Under the pieces are notes generated by a model, which searched no databases, was not told where the DNA came from, and worked only from the letters and a program-made list of their open reading frames with translations. Positions 8,060 through 16,976 of a stretch of 45,905 nucleotides of DNA are shown here, one piece after another. How positions within the stretch are numbered: position 1 is the first letter of the stretch; every line of letters starts with the position of its first letter. Made by a program: the position numbers and the translations under genes. This DNA is from Lachnospiraceae bacterium (lineage in GTDB: Bacteria; Bacillota; Clostridia; Lachnospirales; Lachnospiraceae): assembly GCA_017622875.1 (NCBI GenBank), contig JAGAQG010000029.1, positions 1 to 45,905 of the forward strand, given 5' to 3'.

Positions 8060-8403
8060 TAGAATGGGAATCCTCCCATGCCCCCTGTCATACGTGACAT
8101 TGCTGTCGCGCTTGCCTCATCAGCCTTTTTCAACGCATCATTTACTGCAACCATAATTAAGTCTTCTAACATTTCCACATCATCCGGATCAACTGCATCT
8201 GGATCCAATTTTACTTTTGTTAACACCTTTTTACCTGTTACAGTTACCTCCACTGCACCGCCGCCGGCTGTTGCAGAAAATTCAGACTCTTCCAGTGCTT
8301 TCTGCTGCTCTTCCATCTGCTTCTGCATTTTCTGTGCCTGTTTCATAATGTTGTTCATATTCATTCCGCCGCCCATTCCCGGGTAACCGCCTCTTTTTGC
8401 CAT
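8059..8403 (-). CDS. ybaB: YbaB/EbfC family nucleoid-associated protein
   Basis: 114 residues. A Gly/Met-rich start ([14 protein letters not shown]) is followed by a helix with [15 protein letters not shown], then the conserved [16 protein letters not shown] strand region and a C-terminal helix with [12 protein letters not shown]. YbaB proteins are small dimeric DNA-binding proteins associated with the nucleoid. The gene begins three bases after the dnaX stop and overlaps recR by one base, so the three genes are probably translated together. Confidence 0.96.
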   Translation of the reverse strand: MAKRGGYPGMGGGMNMNNIMKQAQKMQKQMEEQQKALEESEFSATAGGGAVEVTVTGKKVLTKVKLDPDAVDPDDVEMLEDLIMVAVNDALKKADEASATAMSRMTGGMGGFPF

Positions 8404-8406
8404 TTC

Positions 8407-9978
8407 TTAATCCTCCTCAATTTGAATATCTGCGTGAATCACACTCTGAATGTAATCCACATCTATTAAATTTGCCGCAGCGCTTTTGTCCTGCTCTACG
8501 GAAACATATGAAATGGAGACCTCTTTCCCAATCTTATGATAAATCGTTGTCTCCAATTCTTTTCTTAAATCATCAGACCCTAAAAGATCTGCCGCCAGAT
8601 TCTCTCTCATGACGATCTGCAGACCACCGTTTCCATCCTGTCTGAAATCCTTATGCCCGAGCAGATAGCTTTTGATCACTGGCGAACTCTCGCGGATGAT
8701 CTGGTTCCACTCATGAATCACACGTCTAATATCATCGCTGCATGCCTTCACTCTGGGCTGCTCTTTTTCCGGCTCCGGTTTTGCTTCCTGCATCGGCGCT
8801 GTCGTAGGAGCTGCCGTAATCACGCCGTTTTCCAGCTGACTCTCAAGACTGCTCAAACGCTCTAAAATCGAATCGTAACTTTTCTCCATCTGCGGCTTGC
8901 AAAGCTTAATGAGTGCCACTTCCACAAGTACCCGCTTCTGAGTTGAATATTTGATCTGACCGGACAATTCTGAAAACACACGAATGTAACGCATCAGAGC
9001 CTCTGAATCGATCATCTTTGCCTCTTCTTTTAGCTGGACAAGATTTTCGGAAGAAACCTCCAGAAAATCCTCCAGATGATCTGCACTTTGTACAAACAGC
9101 AGATTTCGAAGATACTGGATAAACTCTGTCACGAACTGAGACAGTTCGCGTCCCTGCATTACGATGGCTTCCACATCCCCCATCACTGCCGGGATATCCA
9201 TTTTGATAATCTTTCTAAGCAGACTGCTGTACACATCCGTATCCAGTGCACCGAGCACTTCCAATACATTGTCGTAAGTCAGTTTTTTTCCTAAATAAAA
9301 TGCAATACACTGGTCCAAAAGGCTTAATGCATCTCGCATGGAACCATCCGCCGCTTTCGCAATGTAACGAAGGGCCTTATCTTCCACCTCTACCTGTTCC
9401 TTATCCATCAGTTCGCGAAGACGAGCTGTAATTGTCTCCGCAGTGATACGTTTAAAATCATATCTCTGACAACGGGATAAAATGGTAATTGGAATCTTAT
9501 GGGCTTCCGTTGTTGCCAAAATAAAGATGACATATTCCGGCGGCTCTTCCAGTGTCTTTAAAAGTGCATTGAAAGCACCGATAGAAAGCATATGGACTTC
9601 GTCGATAATATAGACTTTGTATTTTCCTTCTGTCGGTGAGTATGCAACGTTTTCTCTGATTTCACGAATATTATCCACACCATTGTTTGATGCGGCATCA
9701 ATCTCGATGACATTCATGGAAGTGCCTGCTGCAATAGATTTACAGGTAGGGCATTCTCCACATGGACTGCCATCCACAGGGCTTTCGCAATTAACTGCCT
9801 TTGCAAAGATTTTGGCTATACTTGTCTTTCCTGTTCCTCTGGTACCGCAGAAAAGATAAGCATGGCCAATCCTGTTTGCTTTTATCTGATTTTGCAAAGT
9901 CGTTACAATATGCTCCTGCCCTTTAACTTCCGAAAATTCCGCAGGGCGGAATTTTCGGTATAAGGCTACATATGACAT
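8407..9978 (-). CDS. dnaX: DNA polymerase III subunits gamma/tau
   Basis: 523 residues. The AAA+ clamp-loader domain shows Walker A GTRGTGKT (45-52), a zinc module with Cys64, Cys73, Cys76 and Cys79, Walker B DEVHML at 126-131 and the SRC sensor motif. The C-terminal 150 residues are less conserved, as in tau-type proteins that contact the polymerase. The length is normal for Clostridia; I did not identify a programmed frameshift signal. GGAG lies within the last codons of pfkA, so ribosomes ending pfkA may restart here; the gap is only three bases. This is the replication clamp-loader ATPase. Confidence 0.98.
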   Translation of the reverse strand: MSYVALYRKFRPAEFSEVKGQEHIVTTLQNQIKANRIGHAYLFCGTRGTGKTSIAKIFAKAVNCESPVDGSPCGECPTCKSIAAGTSMNVIEIDAASNNGVDNIREIRENVAYSPTEGKYKVYIIDEVHMLSIGAFNALLKTLEEPPEYVIFILATTEAHKIPITILSRCQRYDFKRITAETITARLRELMDKEQVEVEDKALRYIAKAADGSMRDALSLLDQCIAFYLGKKLTYDNVLEVLGALDTDVYSSLLRKIIKMDIPAVMGDVEAIVMQGRELSQFVTEFIQYLRNLLFVQSADHLEDFLEVSSENLVQLKEEAKMIDSEALMRYIRVFSELSGQIKYSTQKRVLVEVALIKLCKPQMEKSYDSILERLSSLESQLENGVITAAPTTAPMQEAKPEPEKEQPRVKACSDDIRRVIHEWNQIIRESSPVIKSYLLGHKDFRQDGNGGLQIVMRENLAADLLGSDDLRKELETTIYHKIGKEVSISYVSVEQDKSAAANLIDVDYIQSVIHADIQIEED

Positions 9979-9981
9979 AAA

Positions 9982-11055
9982 TTAATCTCCAAAGCTGATT
10001 CCAATCAGTTTTGCTTCTTTAATAATCTGTGAATCCGGATCTACATATTTTAATTTTCCGGCTGTCTCTTCCAGTGGAATTCTCTTAGTTTCGTTATTTA
10101 CAATACCGATCATTACACCGAATTCTCCATCAATGATGGACTGTGCACATGCTGCACCAAGTCTTGTAGAAAGAACTCTGTCGTATGGACATGGGCTTCC
10201 GCCTCGCTGTGTATGCCCTGGAACTGTTACACGAACTTCAGAACCAAGTCTCTTGGTAAGTTCATCCGCGATTTCATAGGATACTGCAGGATATTTATAG
10301 GTTTCCATAAATTTCTTCAGTTCCTTCTTGGACATCTTCGCACGTTCCTTTGGAATCGCACCTTCTGCAACTGCAAGAATTGTAAATCCTTTTTTATTTT
10401 TATTACGCTTTTCGATTGCTTTACATATTTTATCAATATCATACGGAATTTCAGGAAGGAGAATGATATCCGCTCCGCCTGCAATACCTGCATGAAGTGT
10501 TAACTGACCAACCTTATGTCCCATAACTTCTACAATAAATACACGTCCATGAGAAGCTGCAGTTGTATGAATACAGTCAATGGCATCAGTTGCAATGTCC
10601 ACGGCACTCTGGAAACCAAAGGTCATATCTGTTGCCCAGATATCGTTATCGATGGTCTTCGGCATATGAATGACATTTAACCCTTCTTCTCTTAAGAGAT
10701 TTGCTGTCTTCTGAGTTCCGTTACCGCCTAAGATTACGAGACAGTCCAGACGAAGCTTGTAATAATTCTGTTTCATAGCTTCTACTTTATCAAGGCCATC
10801 TTTATCCGGAATACGCATTTCCTTAAATGGTGCACGAGAGCTTCCGATGATTGTTCCGCCCTTTGTTAAAATACCGGAAAAGTCCTTTGGTCCTAATAAT
10901 CTGTAGTTACCGTAAATAAGTCCTTTATAACCTTCTTCAAATCCATAGATTTCTACTTCATCATAATAGTTACAGATACCTTTTACAATACCTCTCATTG
11001 TGGCGTTCAATGCCTGACAATCGCCACCGCTTGTCAACAAACCAATACGTTTCAT
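9982..11055 (-). CDS. pfkA: 6-phosphofructokinase
   Basis: 357 residues. Family motifs include LLTSGGDCQALNA at the start, ILGGNGTQKTA (GGNGT at 110-114), PKTIDND at 132-138 with the catalytic aspartate, VEVMGHKVGQL, and GHTQRGGSPCPYDR. The enzyme phosphorylates fructose 6-phosphate. Glycine in the GGNGT position argues for ATP rather than pyrophosphate as donor, while the lysine of PKTIDND is commoner in pyrophosphate-type enzymes, so donor use deserves testing. The frame is open to 11130, but a promoter at 11119-11147 and the family start MKRIGLLTSGGD place the start at 11055. First gene of the dnaX operon. Confidence 0.96.
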   Translation of the reverse strand: MKRIGLLTSGGDCQALNATMRGIVKGICNYYDEVEIYGFEEGYKGLIYGNYRLLGPKDFSGILTKGGTIIGSSRAPFKEMRIPDKDGLDKVEAMKQNYYKLRLDCLVILGGNGTQKTANLLREEGLNVIHMPKTIDNDIWATDMTFGFQSAVDIATDAIDCIHTTAASHGRVFIVEVMGHKVGQLTLHAGIAGGADIILLPEIPYDIDKICKAIEKRNKNKKGFTILAVAEGAIPKERAKMSKKELKKFMETYKYPAVSYEIADELTKRLGSEVRVTVPGHTQRGGSPCPYDRVLSTRLGAACAQSIIDGEFGVMIGIVNNETKRIPLEETAGKLKYVDPDSQIIKEAKLIGISFGD

Positions 11056-11118
11056 AAATCTCGTCCTTCCCACTGTCAGTTCTTTGTCGGTCTCTCTGCC
11101 AGTTATATAGTTATTCCG

Positions 11119-11147
11119 ATTATAGCGCATTTTCGTTTCAAATCCAA
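11119..11147 (-). promoter_or_regulatory. Sigma-A type promoter of the pfkA-dnaX operon
   Basis: TTGGAT (11147-11142), a 17-bp spacer, then TATAAT (11124-11119) on the minus strand. Transcription should begin near 11112, leaving a leader of about 57 bases before pfkA. Confidence 0.8.
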
Positions 11148-11201
11148 GCTTTTATATTTCCATATTTGAAAAGTTTTGACATTCGTTTTGGCATTTTCTG
11201 T

Positions 11202-11243
11202 AAATAGTACACCCCAGAGCATTAACTCCGGGGTGTACTATTT
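11202..11243. terminator. Terminator after the mutarotase gene
   Basis: A long stem (AAATAGTACACCCC with GGGGTGTACTATTT, 14 perfect bp plus 3 of the next 4) around a short loop, 17 bases after the rhaM-like stop. Its AT-rich base gives T-rich tails in both directions. It separates the sugar operon from the pfkA promoter. Confidence 0.8.
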
Positions 11244-11259
11244 AGTATCTTCACTTCTT

Positions 11260-11574
11260 CTATTGATGCAGGAAAATTTCTTTATATACTTTTATATTTC
11301 CGGTTTCCACATCTTTATCTAATTCCATAATGCCCTGCATAGCTTCTGACCATCTTTGGCATACATCCAATTCTTTTTTTATCTTTTCAGCAAGCTCTAG
11401 CGACTCACATTCATAATATCCAATTACCTCATCTCCATTGTTCCAAATTGTGTAATTATGAATTCCCTGCAAGTTTAATGCATTTGTCATTTCAGGCCAT
11501 ATCTGTTGATGTTTTTGAATGTATTCATTCAATTTGCCTGGAAGTATTTTTCCTTTCCAAACACGCTTTTCCAT
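11260..11574 (-). CDS. L-rhamnose mutarotase (RhaM) family protein
   Basis: 104 residues, the RhaM length. It shares the E. coli RhaM signature blocks: His22 in HQQIWPEM, GIHNYTIW near residues 38-45, and DVCQRWSEAM near 70-79. RhaM interconverts the alpha and beta anomers of L-rhamnose; relatives act on similar sugars, so L-rhamnose, L-fucose or a related sugar is possible. It is last in the ABC transporter/isomerase operon, 21 bases after the isomerase gene, with AAGGA upstream of an ATG. Family is confident, exact sugar is not. Confidence 0.88.
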   Translation of the reverse strand: MEKRVWKGKILPGKLNEYIQKHQQIWPEMTNALNLQGIHNYTIWNNGDEVIGYYECESLELAEKIKKELDVCQRWSEAMQGIMELDKDVETGNIKVYKEIFLHQ

Positions 11575-11595
11575 GAAGTATCCTTACCTCCAAAT

Positions 11596-13044
11596 CTAGC
11601 CTTTTACAATTTCATATTCAATATTAAGAACATCTGCAATTTTAGCAATCGTATCTGCATGATGGCCAATCCCTAATGCATAATGATGAGTTGGTCCTGC
11701 CATAACCCATTTTTTAATAAATTCTTTTGAATTTGGTTCAAAGAATCCTCTCGTATTTGTGTTTCCCGTTGGCGGAATTGGTCCTTTTTTAGAAATTCCT
11801 TCTCCAATAATAAATTTAAATCTTCCGTCAAAGGTCTGAGTGATTCCAAGCATCGTAATCGGTCCCTCTTTTATCTTAAACTCTACAGAAGCACCAGCAC
11901 CCGGTTTTCCATGATATTTCTTTAAAGATCGTAACACTGGTTTTCCATCTGCAATTGCAATATGATGCGGACCATCATGACCAACCATAATATAATCCTC
12001 ATCAAAATCAAACGGATGGAATTCAGCAAAACTTCCTCCAATGTTCAATCTATCCATAATAAACATTGCAATACATGTTTTAATATCAAACTCACCACAC
12101 ATTGGAATTCCTTCTGCATTCAGCAAGGAGTTTCCTACAATAAATGAGCTTACAACATCTCTCTGCAGCGAATCAGAACGTCCATTATAATAGTAAGCAA
12201 GACCTGTTAAATTGTATTTTTCTACAAATTTATCTAAGGTAACTGCAGTTTTAGCTGCCCTGTATAAATCTTCTTCTGTCAGCTGCATTGTTAATGGATC
12301 CGAAACCGGAACCGGTGTATCAAAGTTCTCTAATATCACATTGCTTTTCGCTTTAATTTCTTCTTCTGTTACAGTTTCATATACTTCCAGTACATCGTCC
12401 ACTTCCAGTAATGGCACATGCACTCCAAACGCCTGTGCAATTGCTGTTGGATCAGCATGCATGTCATACATTGCTTCCAGAACATGGCCCATCAACCCAA
12501 AACGTGCACCCTTTAAGTCATGAAGCACCTTCGCAATTTCACACCATTCGTTGATGTCTTTCCTTGCTTCCTCGTCATTATATAGAACACCAATAATAAC
12601 ATCCTGTACTTTTTTACCCATACGAATGGCTACGCCGGTAAACTCCGGCACAGAACAAATGTTATCATTTTCTAACTGCTGACGTGTATTTGCCTGTGCG
12701 CAATCTAACTGTCTGCGTGGCTGAAGGGCAACTAAGATTATAGGAACATCTAATGCACGAATAATTGGTGCAAATACGGAAGAAGTTGCATAAGTCAACA
12801 TATTACAGAATAAAACATCCACATTTGCTCCCTTTATTTTTTCAACTGCATCAAATGCTTTTTCATTTGTATCAATCATTCCAAAATCAACAATTTCAAC
12901 ATCATTTTCCTGCACAATATTTTTAAAATCTTCATGATATTCCATTAATTTATCTAACAAACCCGGAAACTGATCCCAATATACCGGATGTGCAACACCA
13001 AATGTACCAACCTTTGCAGTACGTTTTTTTAATCTTTCTAACAC
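11596..13044 (-). CDS. L-fucose/L-arabinose isomerase family protein
   Basis: 482 residues starting at GTG (13044), seven bases after AAGGAG. It has the two-domain look of the family: an N-terminal region with DVLFCNMLTYATSS and LVALQPRRQLDCA, and a C-terminal region carrying the expected metal ligands: a glutamate in AEGIPMCGEFD (311 or 318), Glu341 in FAEFHPFD, His356 in MVGHDG and a late histidine in GPTHHYALG. Such enzymes convert an aldose to a ketose with a divalent metal. The paired mutarotase and ribose-type ABC transporter support a role in sugar catabolism. Similarity is to the broad isomerase family rather than classic AraA or FucI, so the substrate is open. Confidence 0.85.
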   Translation of the reverse strand: MLERLKKRTAKVGTFGVAHPVYWDQFPGLLDKLMEYHEDFKNIVQENDVEIVDFGMIDTNEKAFDAVEKIKGANVDVLFCNMLTYATSSVFAPIIRALDVPIILVALQPRRQLDCAQANTRQQLENDNICSVPEFTGVAIRMGKKVQDVIIGVLYNDEEARKDINEWCEIAKVLHDLKGARFGLMGHVLEAMYDMHADPTAIAQAFGVHVPLLEVDDVLEVYETVTEEEIKAKSNVILENFDTPVPVSDPLTMQLTEEDLYRAAKTAVTLDKFVEKYNLTGLAYYYNGRSDSLQRDVVSSFIVGNSLLNAEGIPMCGEFDIKTCIAMFIMDRLNIGGSFAEFHPFDFDEDYIMVGHDGPHHIAIADGKPVLRSLKKYHGKPGAGASVEFKIKEGPITMLGITQTFDGRFKFIIGEGISKKGPIPPTGNTNTRGFFEPNSKEFIKKWVMAGPTHHYALGIGHHADTIAKIADVLNIEYEIVKG

Positions 13045-13074
13045 TTTTTTTCTCCTTATCTATGTATAAACCTT

Positions 13075-14052
13075 TTAAATTTTACGTTTTAAGCTTCCAC
13101 CTTTCACTGCATCAATAGATACTGCAGCTAAAAGCACCAGACCAATGATGATGTACTGCCAGTAGGAACCAACTGAGAGTAATGTCATACCATTGTTTAA
13201 GATTGCTAACACGCAAGAACCAAGAAATGTTCCAAAAATTGTTCCTTTACCACCGGTCAACGCAGCACCACCAAGGATAACCGCAGAAAGGGCTGTCATA
13301 TTATAGGTAGCTGCAGCATTCGGCATCCCCGCACCTGTCTGTGCTGACAAAAGTACCCCTGCTACACCGCACATCAAACCGTTTAATAAATATAACTCAA
13401 ATCTCACTTTATTTACTTTGATGCCTGCAAGGAACGAAGACTGGGCATTTCCACCAATCATATATACGGATCTTCCAAACACTGTATATTTTGAAATAAT
13501 ATGAAAAATCACATAACAAACCAGCATAATAATTAAAGAAGTCGGAACCCCTGCAATATATCCACGTCCGATAAAAATAAATTTCGGATCTGAAATTGGA
13601 AGAGATTGTCCTTGCGATATCAGATATGCCAATCCACTTAATGACTGCATTGTTGCAATCGTTGTAATAAATGCATTTAATTTCAATACAGTAATAAAGA
13701 AACCATTAATCGCGCCACAAGCCACACCTGCTGCCAGAGCCGCAAGACATGTAATTTCCCATCCATAGCCAGCGCGGCTGACAACTGCTGCTACCATCCC
13801 AACAACTGCAATCTGAGAACCTACTGACAAATCAATATTTCCAGAAATATTAACTAATGTTACTGAGCATGAAACACATCCAACAATTGCCGCATATAAC
13901 CCAATGTTCAAAAAGTTCTTCATAGAAAGAAAATGTGGCGACATCAATGAAAAAAATATGATTTCTGCTACTAATGCACAAATAACTGTCATGAGAGAAG
14001 TATGGGAAATTTTATTGATGACCTGTTTTAATCCTTTCTTTACTGATTCCAT
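13075..14052 (-). CDS. Ribose-type (RbsC family) sugar ABC transporter permease
   Basis: 325 residues with eight to ten hydrophobic segments and the RbsC-family blocks VNISGNIDLSVGSQIAV near 70-85 and LSAVILGGAALTGGKGTIFGT near 250-270 (shown in part). It forms the membrane channel of the importer with the two-domain ATPase and the lipoprotein encoded upstream. AGGAGG stands eight bases before the ATG. The gap to the ATPase gene is four bases. Confidence 0.95.
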   Translation of the reverse strand: MESVKKGLKQVINKISHTSLMTVICALVAEIIFFSLMSPHFLSMKNFLNIGLYAAIVGCVSCSVTLVNISGNIDLSVGSQIAVVGMVAAVVSRAGYGWEITCLAALAAGVACGAINGFFITVLKLNAFITTIATMQSLSGLAYLISQGQSLPISDPKFIFIGRGYIAGVPTSLIIMLVCYVIFHIISKYTVFGRSVYMIGGNAQSSFLAGIKVNKVRFELYLLNGLMCGVAGVLLSAQTGAGMPNAAATYNMTALSAVILGGAALTGGKGTIFGTFLGSCVLAILNNGMTLLSVGSYWQYIIIGLVLLAAVSIDAVKGGSLKRKI

Positions 14053-14056
14053 ATAA

Positions 14057-15571
14057 TCAACCTCCTATTGCATACTGCACAACCAACTCTTGTGTAGCTT
14101 CTTCTCTGCTTACAAACCCACTTGTACGACCGTCCGACATTACCATAATTTGATCAGACATTGCCAAAAGCTCCGGCATTTCTGATGTAATAATTATTAC
14201 ACATTTTCCATCCTGACAAAGTTGATCCAAAATTTTGTAAATTTCTGATTTTGCTCCAACATCAATTCCTCTCGTTGGTTCATTTAAAATCAGTACATCT
14301 GGCGCTAATTCAAGGCAACGGGAAAGAATTACTTTTTGCTGATTTCCACCAGATAATGACTCTACAATCGTATCTACCGTTGGTGTCTTTATTCCAAATT
14401 TCTCAACCCATTTTTGAGTTTCTTTATTTTCTAACTTTGTATTCAAAAGTCTTTTTTTATTTTTACAGTAGTAACCCACCATGGTATTAACTGCAACACT
14501 TTGATTTAAAACAAGTCCTTCCGTTTTTCGTTCTGCCGGTACATAAGCAAGCCCCGCATTAATTGCATCCAACGGTGTTTTCGGATTCAACTCTTTGTCA
14601 TTTACATAAATTTTTCCGTTATGAATAATGTCCTGCCCATATAAAGCAGCACCAATCGCTTGATGGCCAGAACCCATTAATCCATAAATACCAAAAATTT
14701 CTCCATTTCTGGCCTCAAAAGATATGTTGTTTAAGCTGTCTGTTGTTAAGCCTTCTACTCGTAAAGCAACATTACCAGCAATTCCGCCTTCCTTTGGATA
14801 CATGTCACTCAGCTCGCGACCAACCATTTTGGAAATCAGCATGTCCTTTGTTGCAGTTTTCATATCGATTTGTCCTGTTACACATCCATCTCGCACAACA
14901 ACAACTCTATCTGCCACTTCAAACAACTCATCCAGTTTATGAGAAATATAAAAAACGGAAACTCCTTCTGAAGCAGCCTTATGTATCAGCTGAAACAAAT
15001 ATCCAACCTCTATATCATTTAATGCAGATGTTGGTTCATCCAAAATTAATACTTTTGCATTGTTGGACATAACTTTTGCGATTTCAATCAATTGCTTTTG
15101 CGCAACAGAGCATTCCCCAATGTTCATTCTTGGATCCAGCTTCAGGCCTACCAAGTTTAAGATTTCTTCCGCATCTCGATACATTGTTTTGTAATCAACG
15201 AACCCCCATTTTTTAGGAATACTTCCCATAAAAATATTTTCTGCAATAGAAATCGTAGGAACATAATTTAATTCCTGATGAATTACTCCAATTCCAGCAT
15301 TTGTGGCATCTGATGGAATTTCAAAATGCATTTCTTTGCCTTCCATAGACACCGTTCCGCTATCCTGCTTATAAATTCCTGATAATACTTTGATCAAGGT
15401 TGACTTTCCAGCACCATTTTCTCCCAAAAGCGCTACAACTTCTCCCTTGTGTATTGTAATATCCACATCACTCAATGCCTTTACGCCTGGGAAGCTTTTG
15501 CAAATCCCCTTTGCTTCCATCACAATTTCGTCCGAAACAATGTGATCAGCCTTTTTATAAGTTTTTGCCAT
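14057..15571 (-). CDS. Ribose-type (RbsA family) sugar ABC transporter ATPase
   Basis: 504 residues with two ABC domains. The first has Walker A GENGAGKST (50-58), a signature CSVAQKQLIEIA and Walker B LILDEPTSAL. The second has a non-canonical Walker A (GLMGSGHQA), normal for this class, with signature LSGGNQQK and Walker B LNEPTRGID. It powers uptake through the adjacent permease. The start is ATG after AGGTGA. A hairpin with a T-run upstream probably lowers its expression relative to the lipoprotein gene. Confidence 0.95.
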   Translation of the reverse strand: MAKTYKKADHIVSDEIVMEAKGICKSFPGVKALSDVDITIHKGEVVALLGENGAGKSTLIKVLSGIYKQDSGTVSMEGKEMHFEIPSDATNAGIGVIHQELNYVPTISIAENIFMGSIPKKWGFVDYKTMYRDAEEILNLVGLKLDPRMNIGECSVAQKQLIEIAKVMSNNAKVLILDEPTSALNDIEVGYLFQLIHKAASEGVSVFYISHKLDELFEVADRVVVVRDGCVTGQIDMKTATKDMLISKMVGRELSDMYPKEGGIAGNVALRVEGLTTDSLNNISFEARNGEIFGIYGLMGSGHQAIGAALYGQDIIHNGKIYVNDKELNPKTPLDAINAGLAYVPAERKTEGLVLNQSVAVNTMVGYYCKNKKRLLNTKLENKETQKWVEKFGIKTPTVDTIVESLSGGNQQKVILSRCLELAPDVLILNEPTRGIDVGAKSEIYKILDQLCQDGKCVIIITSEMPELLAMSDQIMVMSDGRTSGFVSREEATQELVVQYAIGG

Positions 15572-15601
15572 TCAATCACCTCGTACTCAATATAATTAAA
15601 C

Positions 15602-15650
15602 AAAAAAACTGCAGGAAATCATACAAAGGTCTCGTATAGATTCCCTGCAG
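15602..15650 (-). terminator. Intra-operon terminator between lipoprotein and ATPase genes
   Basis: CTGCAGG-x-AATC pairs with GATT-x-CCTGCAG and is followed on the minus strand by seven Ts (15608-15602). A second, bulged hairpin (AAAGAC 15660-15665 with GTCTTT 15704-15709, plus CTCTAT/ATAGAG) lies just before it. The position after the binding-protein gene is typical of partial terminators or processing sites that keep binding protein in excess. Confidence 0.75.
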
Positions 15651-15715
15651 CATCTCATAAAAGACAGTCCTCTATCAATATTTTATAGAGCTATGTAATA
15701 GTCGTCTTTCAATTC

Positions 15716-16756
15716 TTATTCAAAATAATCCCATGGACAATTTCCTTCCGGATAATACTCATTGATGTTTTCCCATGTAATTGCTTCAAACTTACAACAT
15801 GTATTTTCCGGGATTGAACCTGTTTCTAAATACTGTTCAATCAGCTGACAGCACTGTTCTCCATAAAGTTCAGTGAAGTTAGAAATCGTACATACCCATG
15901 ACTGATTTCCTCCGGATTCATACATTGGTTCCACAAACTGTGTTCCGCAGTTTGCTGAGAAAATTCTGCAATCCCATTCTCGATCAGCTGTAACTGCACC
16001 TGCATAAACACCCTGTGCAGCATTTTCATTAATTGTAAATACAATAATGGATTCGGCATCTGGATGTGCTGTCAGAAAATCAGTAAAACGGGTCTGACTG
16101 ATTGCAGCATCATTTTCACCTTCAAGTTCTACCACTTCTCCATACTTAATTCCGTTATCATCTAACGCATCAATCGCTGCACGAACACGCTTCTGCACTT
16201 CATCACCAGAAGCGATCTGTGTCATTAATACAACATAATCAACTTCCCCAGCATAATTTTCTTTAATGTATTTTGCTGCTGTTTCACCATTGAAATATCC
16301 AAGCTGTTCTGAATCAATTCCAAAGAATGGGGCATCTCCCAATGCGATGTCTACAGCCAGTACCGGAATTCCTGCATTATCAAAGATTCCTTTGATTGTA
16401 TCACCCACAGATGCATCTACGTTTAAGTCACAAACAAAATCAACTTCCTGCAAAACCATTGTATCTGCATTTGTAACCCCCTGCTGCCCGTTAGAGTTGT
16501 TATCAGCATATACCAAAGTCCATCCACGTTCTTTACATGCCTGTTCAAATCCGTATTTTACTAATTTCCCAAAAGCTCCTTTTTCGTTAATGTTACAAAG
16601 TCCTACTTTAAATTCTTCATCGACTTCTGTTTTTTCTTCTGCATCTTCCGTAACCGCAACTTCCTCTGAAGTTGGAGCTTCTGCTGATTTAGAACCACAA
16701 GCCACTACTGAAACTGCCATTGTGAGAGCTAATAACATAGCAATTATTTTTTTCAT
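15716..16756 (-). CDS. Sugar-binding lipoprotein, RbsB (periplasmic-binding-protein-like) type
   Basis: 346 residues. The N-terminus is a lipoprotein signal with lipobox VVAC, lipidated Cys20, followed by an acidic Ser/Glu-rich linker. The mature part (about 50-346) has type I binding-protein features: FKVGLCNINEKGAFGKLVK, NNSNGQQGVTNADTMV and ITQTRFTDFL-like segments. It would capture a pentose or deoxyhexose outside the membrane for the permease/ATPase pair downstream. It is first in the operon, about 97 bases after the inferred transcription start, with GGAG upstream of ATG. It carries the hairpin noted above in its 3' flank. Confidence 0.93.
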   Translation of the reverse strand: MKKIIAMLLALTMAVSVVACGSKSAEAPTSEEVAVTEDAEEKTEVDEEFKVGLCNINEKGAFGKLVKYGFEQACKERGWTLVYADNNSNGQQGVTNADTMVLQEVDFVCDLNVDASVGDTIKGIFDNAGIPVLAVDIALGDAPFFGIDSEQLGYFNGETAAKYIKENYAGEVDYVVLMTQIASGDEVQKRVRAAIDALDDNGIKYGEVVELEGENDAAISQTRFTDFLTAHPDAESIIVFTINENAAQGVYAGAVTADREWDCRIFSANCGTQFVEPMYESGGNQSWVCTISNFTELYGEQCCQLIEQYLETGSIPENTCCKFEAITWENINEYYPEGNCPWDYFE

Positions 16757-16857
16757 TTTTCTTCTCCGTTCTTTTTTATTTTACAGTTACGCGCACCTGT
16801 TTGTACCTTTGTTTTATCATGTTCCAACAGATAGTTCAATAGAATTACCCTTTTTAC

Positions 16858-16889
16858 ATTTTTTATTACAAAAAAGCGTTTTTTGACAA
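16858..16889 (-). promoter_or_regulatory. Promoter/operator of the sugar transporter operon, copy 1 of a shared 32-bp element
   Basis: The 32 bases match 28 of 32 bases of 18250-18281, in front of the FAD oxidoreductase gene. Both contain CAAAAAAGCGTTTTT in the same orientation to the downstream gene. On the minus strand TTGTCA (16889-16884) can be a -35 box, with TAAAAA or ATAAAA 17-18 bases on. The conserved core lies between the boxes, where a regulator, such as the nearby AraC protein, could act. Bases 16890-16976 show only AT-rich sequence and a small ATATG/CATAT inverted repeat. Confidence 0.6.
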
Positions 16890-16976
16890 CTTTTTGTGCA
16901 ATATGCCAATTTTTGCCATATATTTAATTATTCTTGTAATTGATTTTCTGCAATTAGAAAACATTCCAAAAAATCT

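Noticed and set aside
9982-11055. Pyrophosphate-dependent phosphofructokinase
   Set aside because: The donor-determining glycine in GGNGT favours ATP; kept as an open question only because of the PKTIDND lysine.
11056-11130. N-terminal extension of pfkA
   Set aside because: It would begin upstream of the predicted transcription start, and family proteins begin at MKRIGLLTSGGD.
16266-16886. 206-residue plus-strand frame opposite the sugar-binding lipoprotein gene
   Set aside because: Antisense shadow; the frame runs through the promoter of the real gene.
16858-16889. Catabolite-response (cre) site
   Set aside because: Only the central ACGCTTT fits; the flanking TG and CA bases of the consensus are absent.
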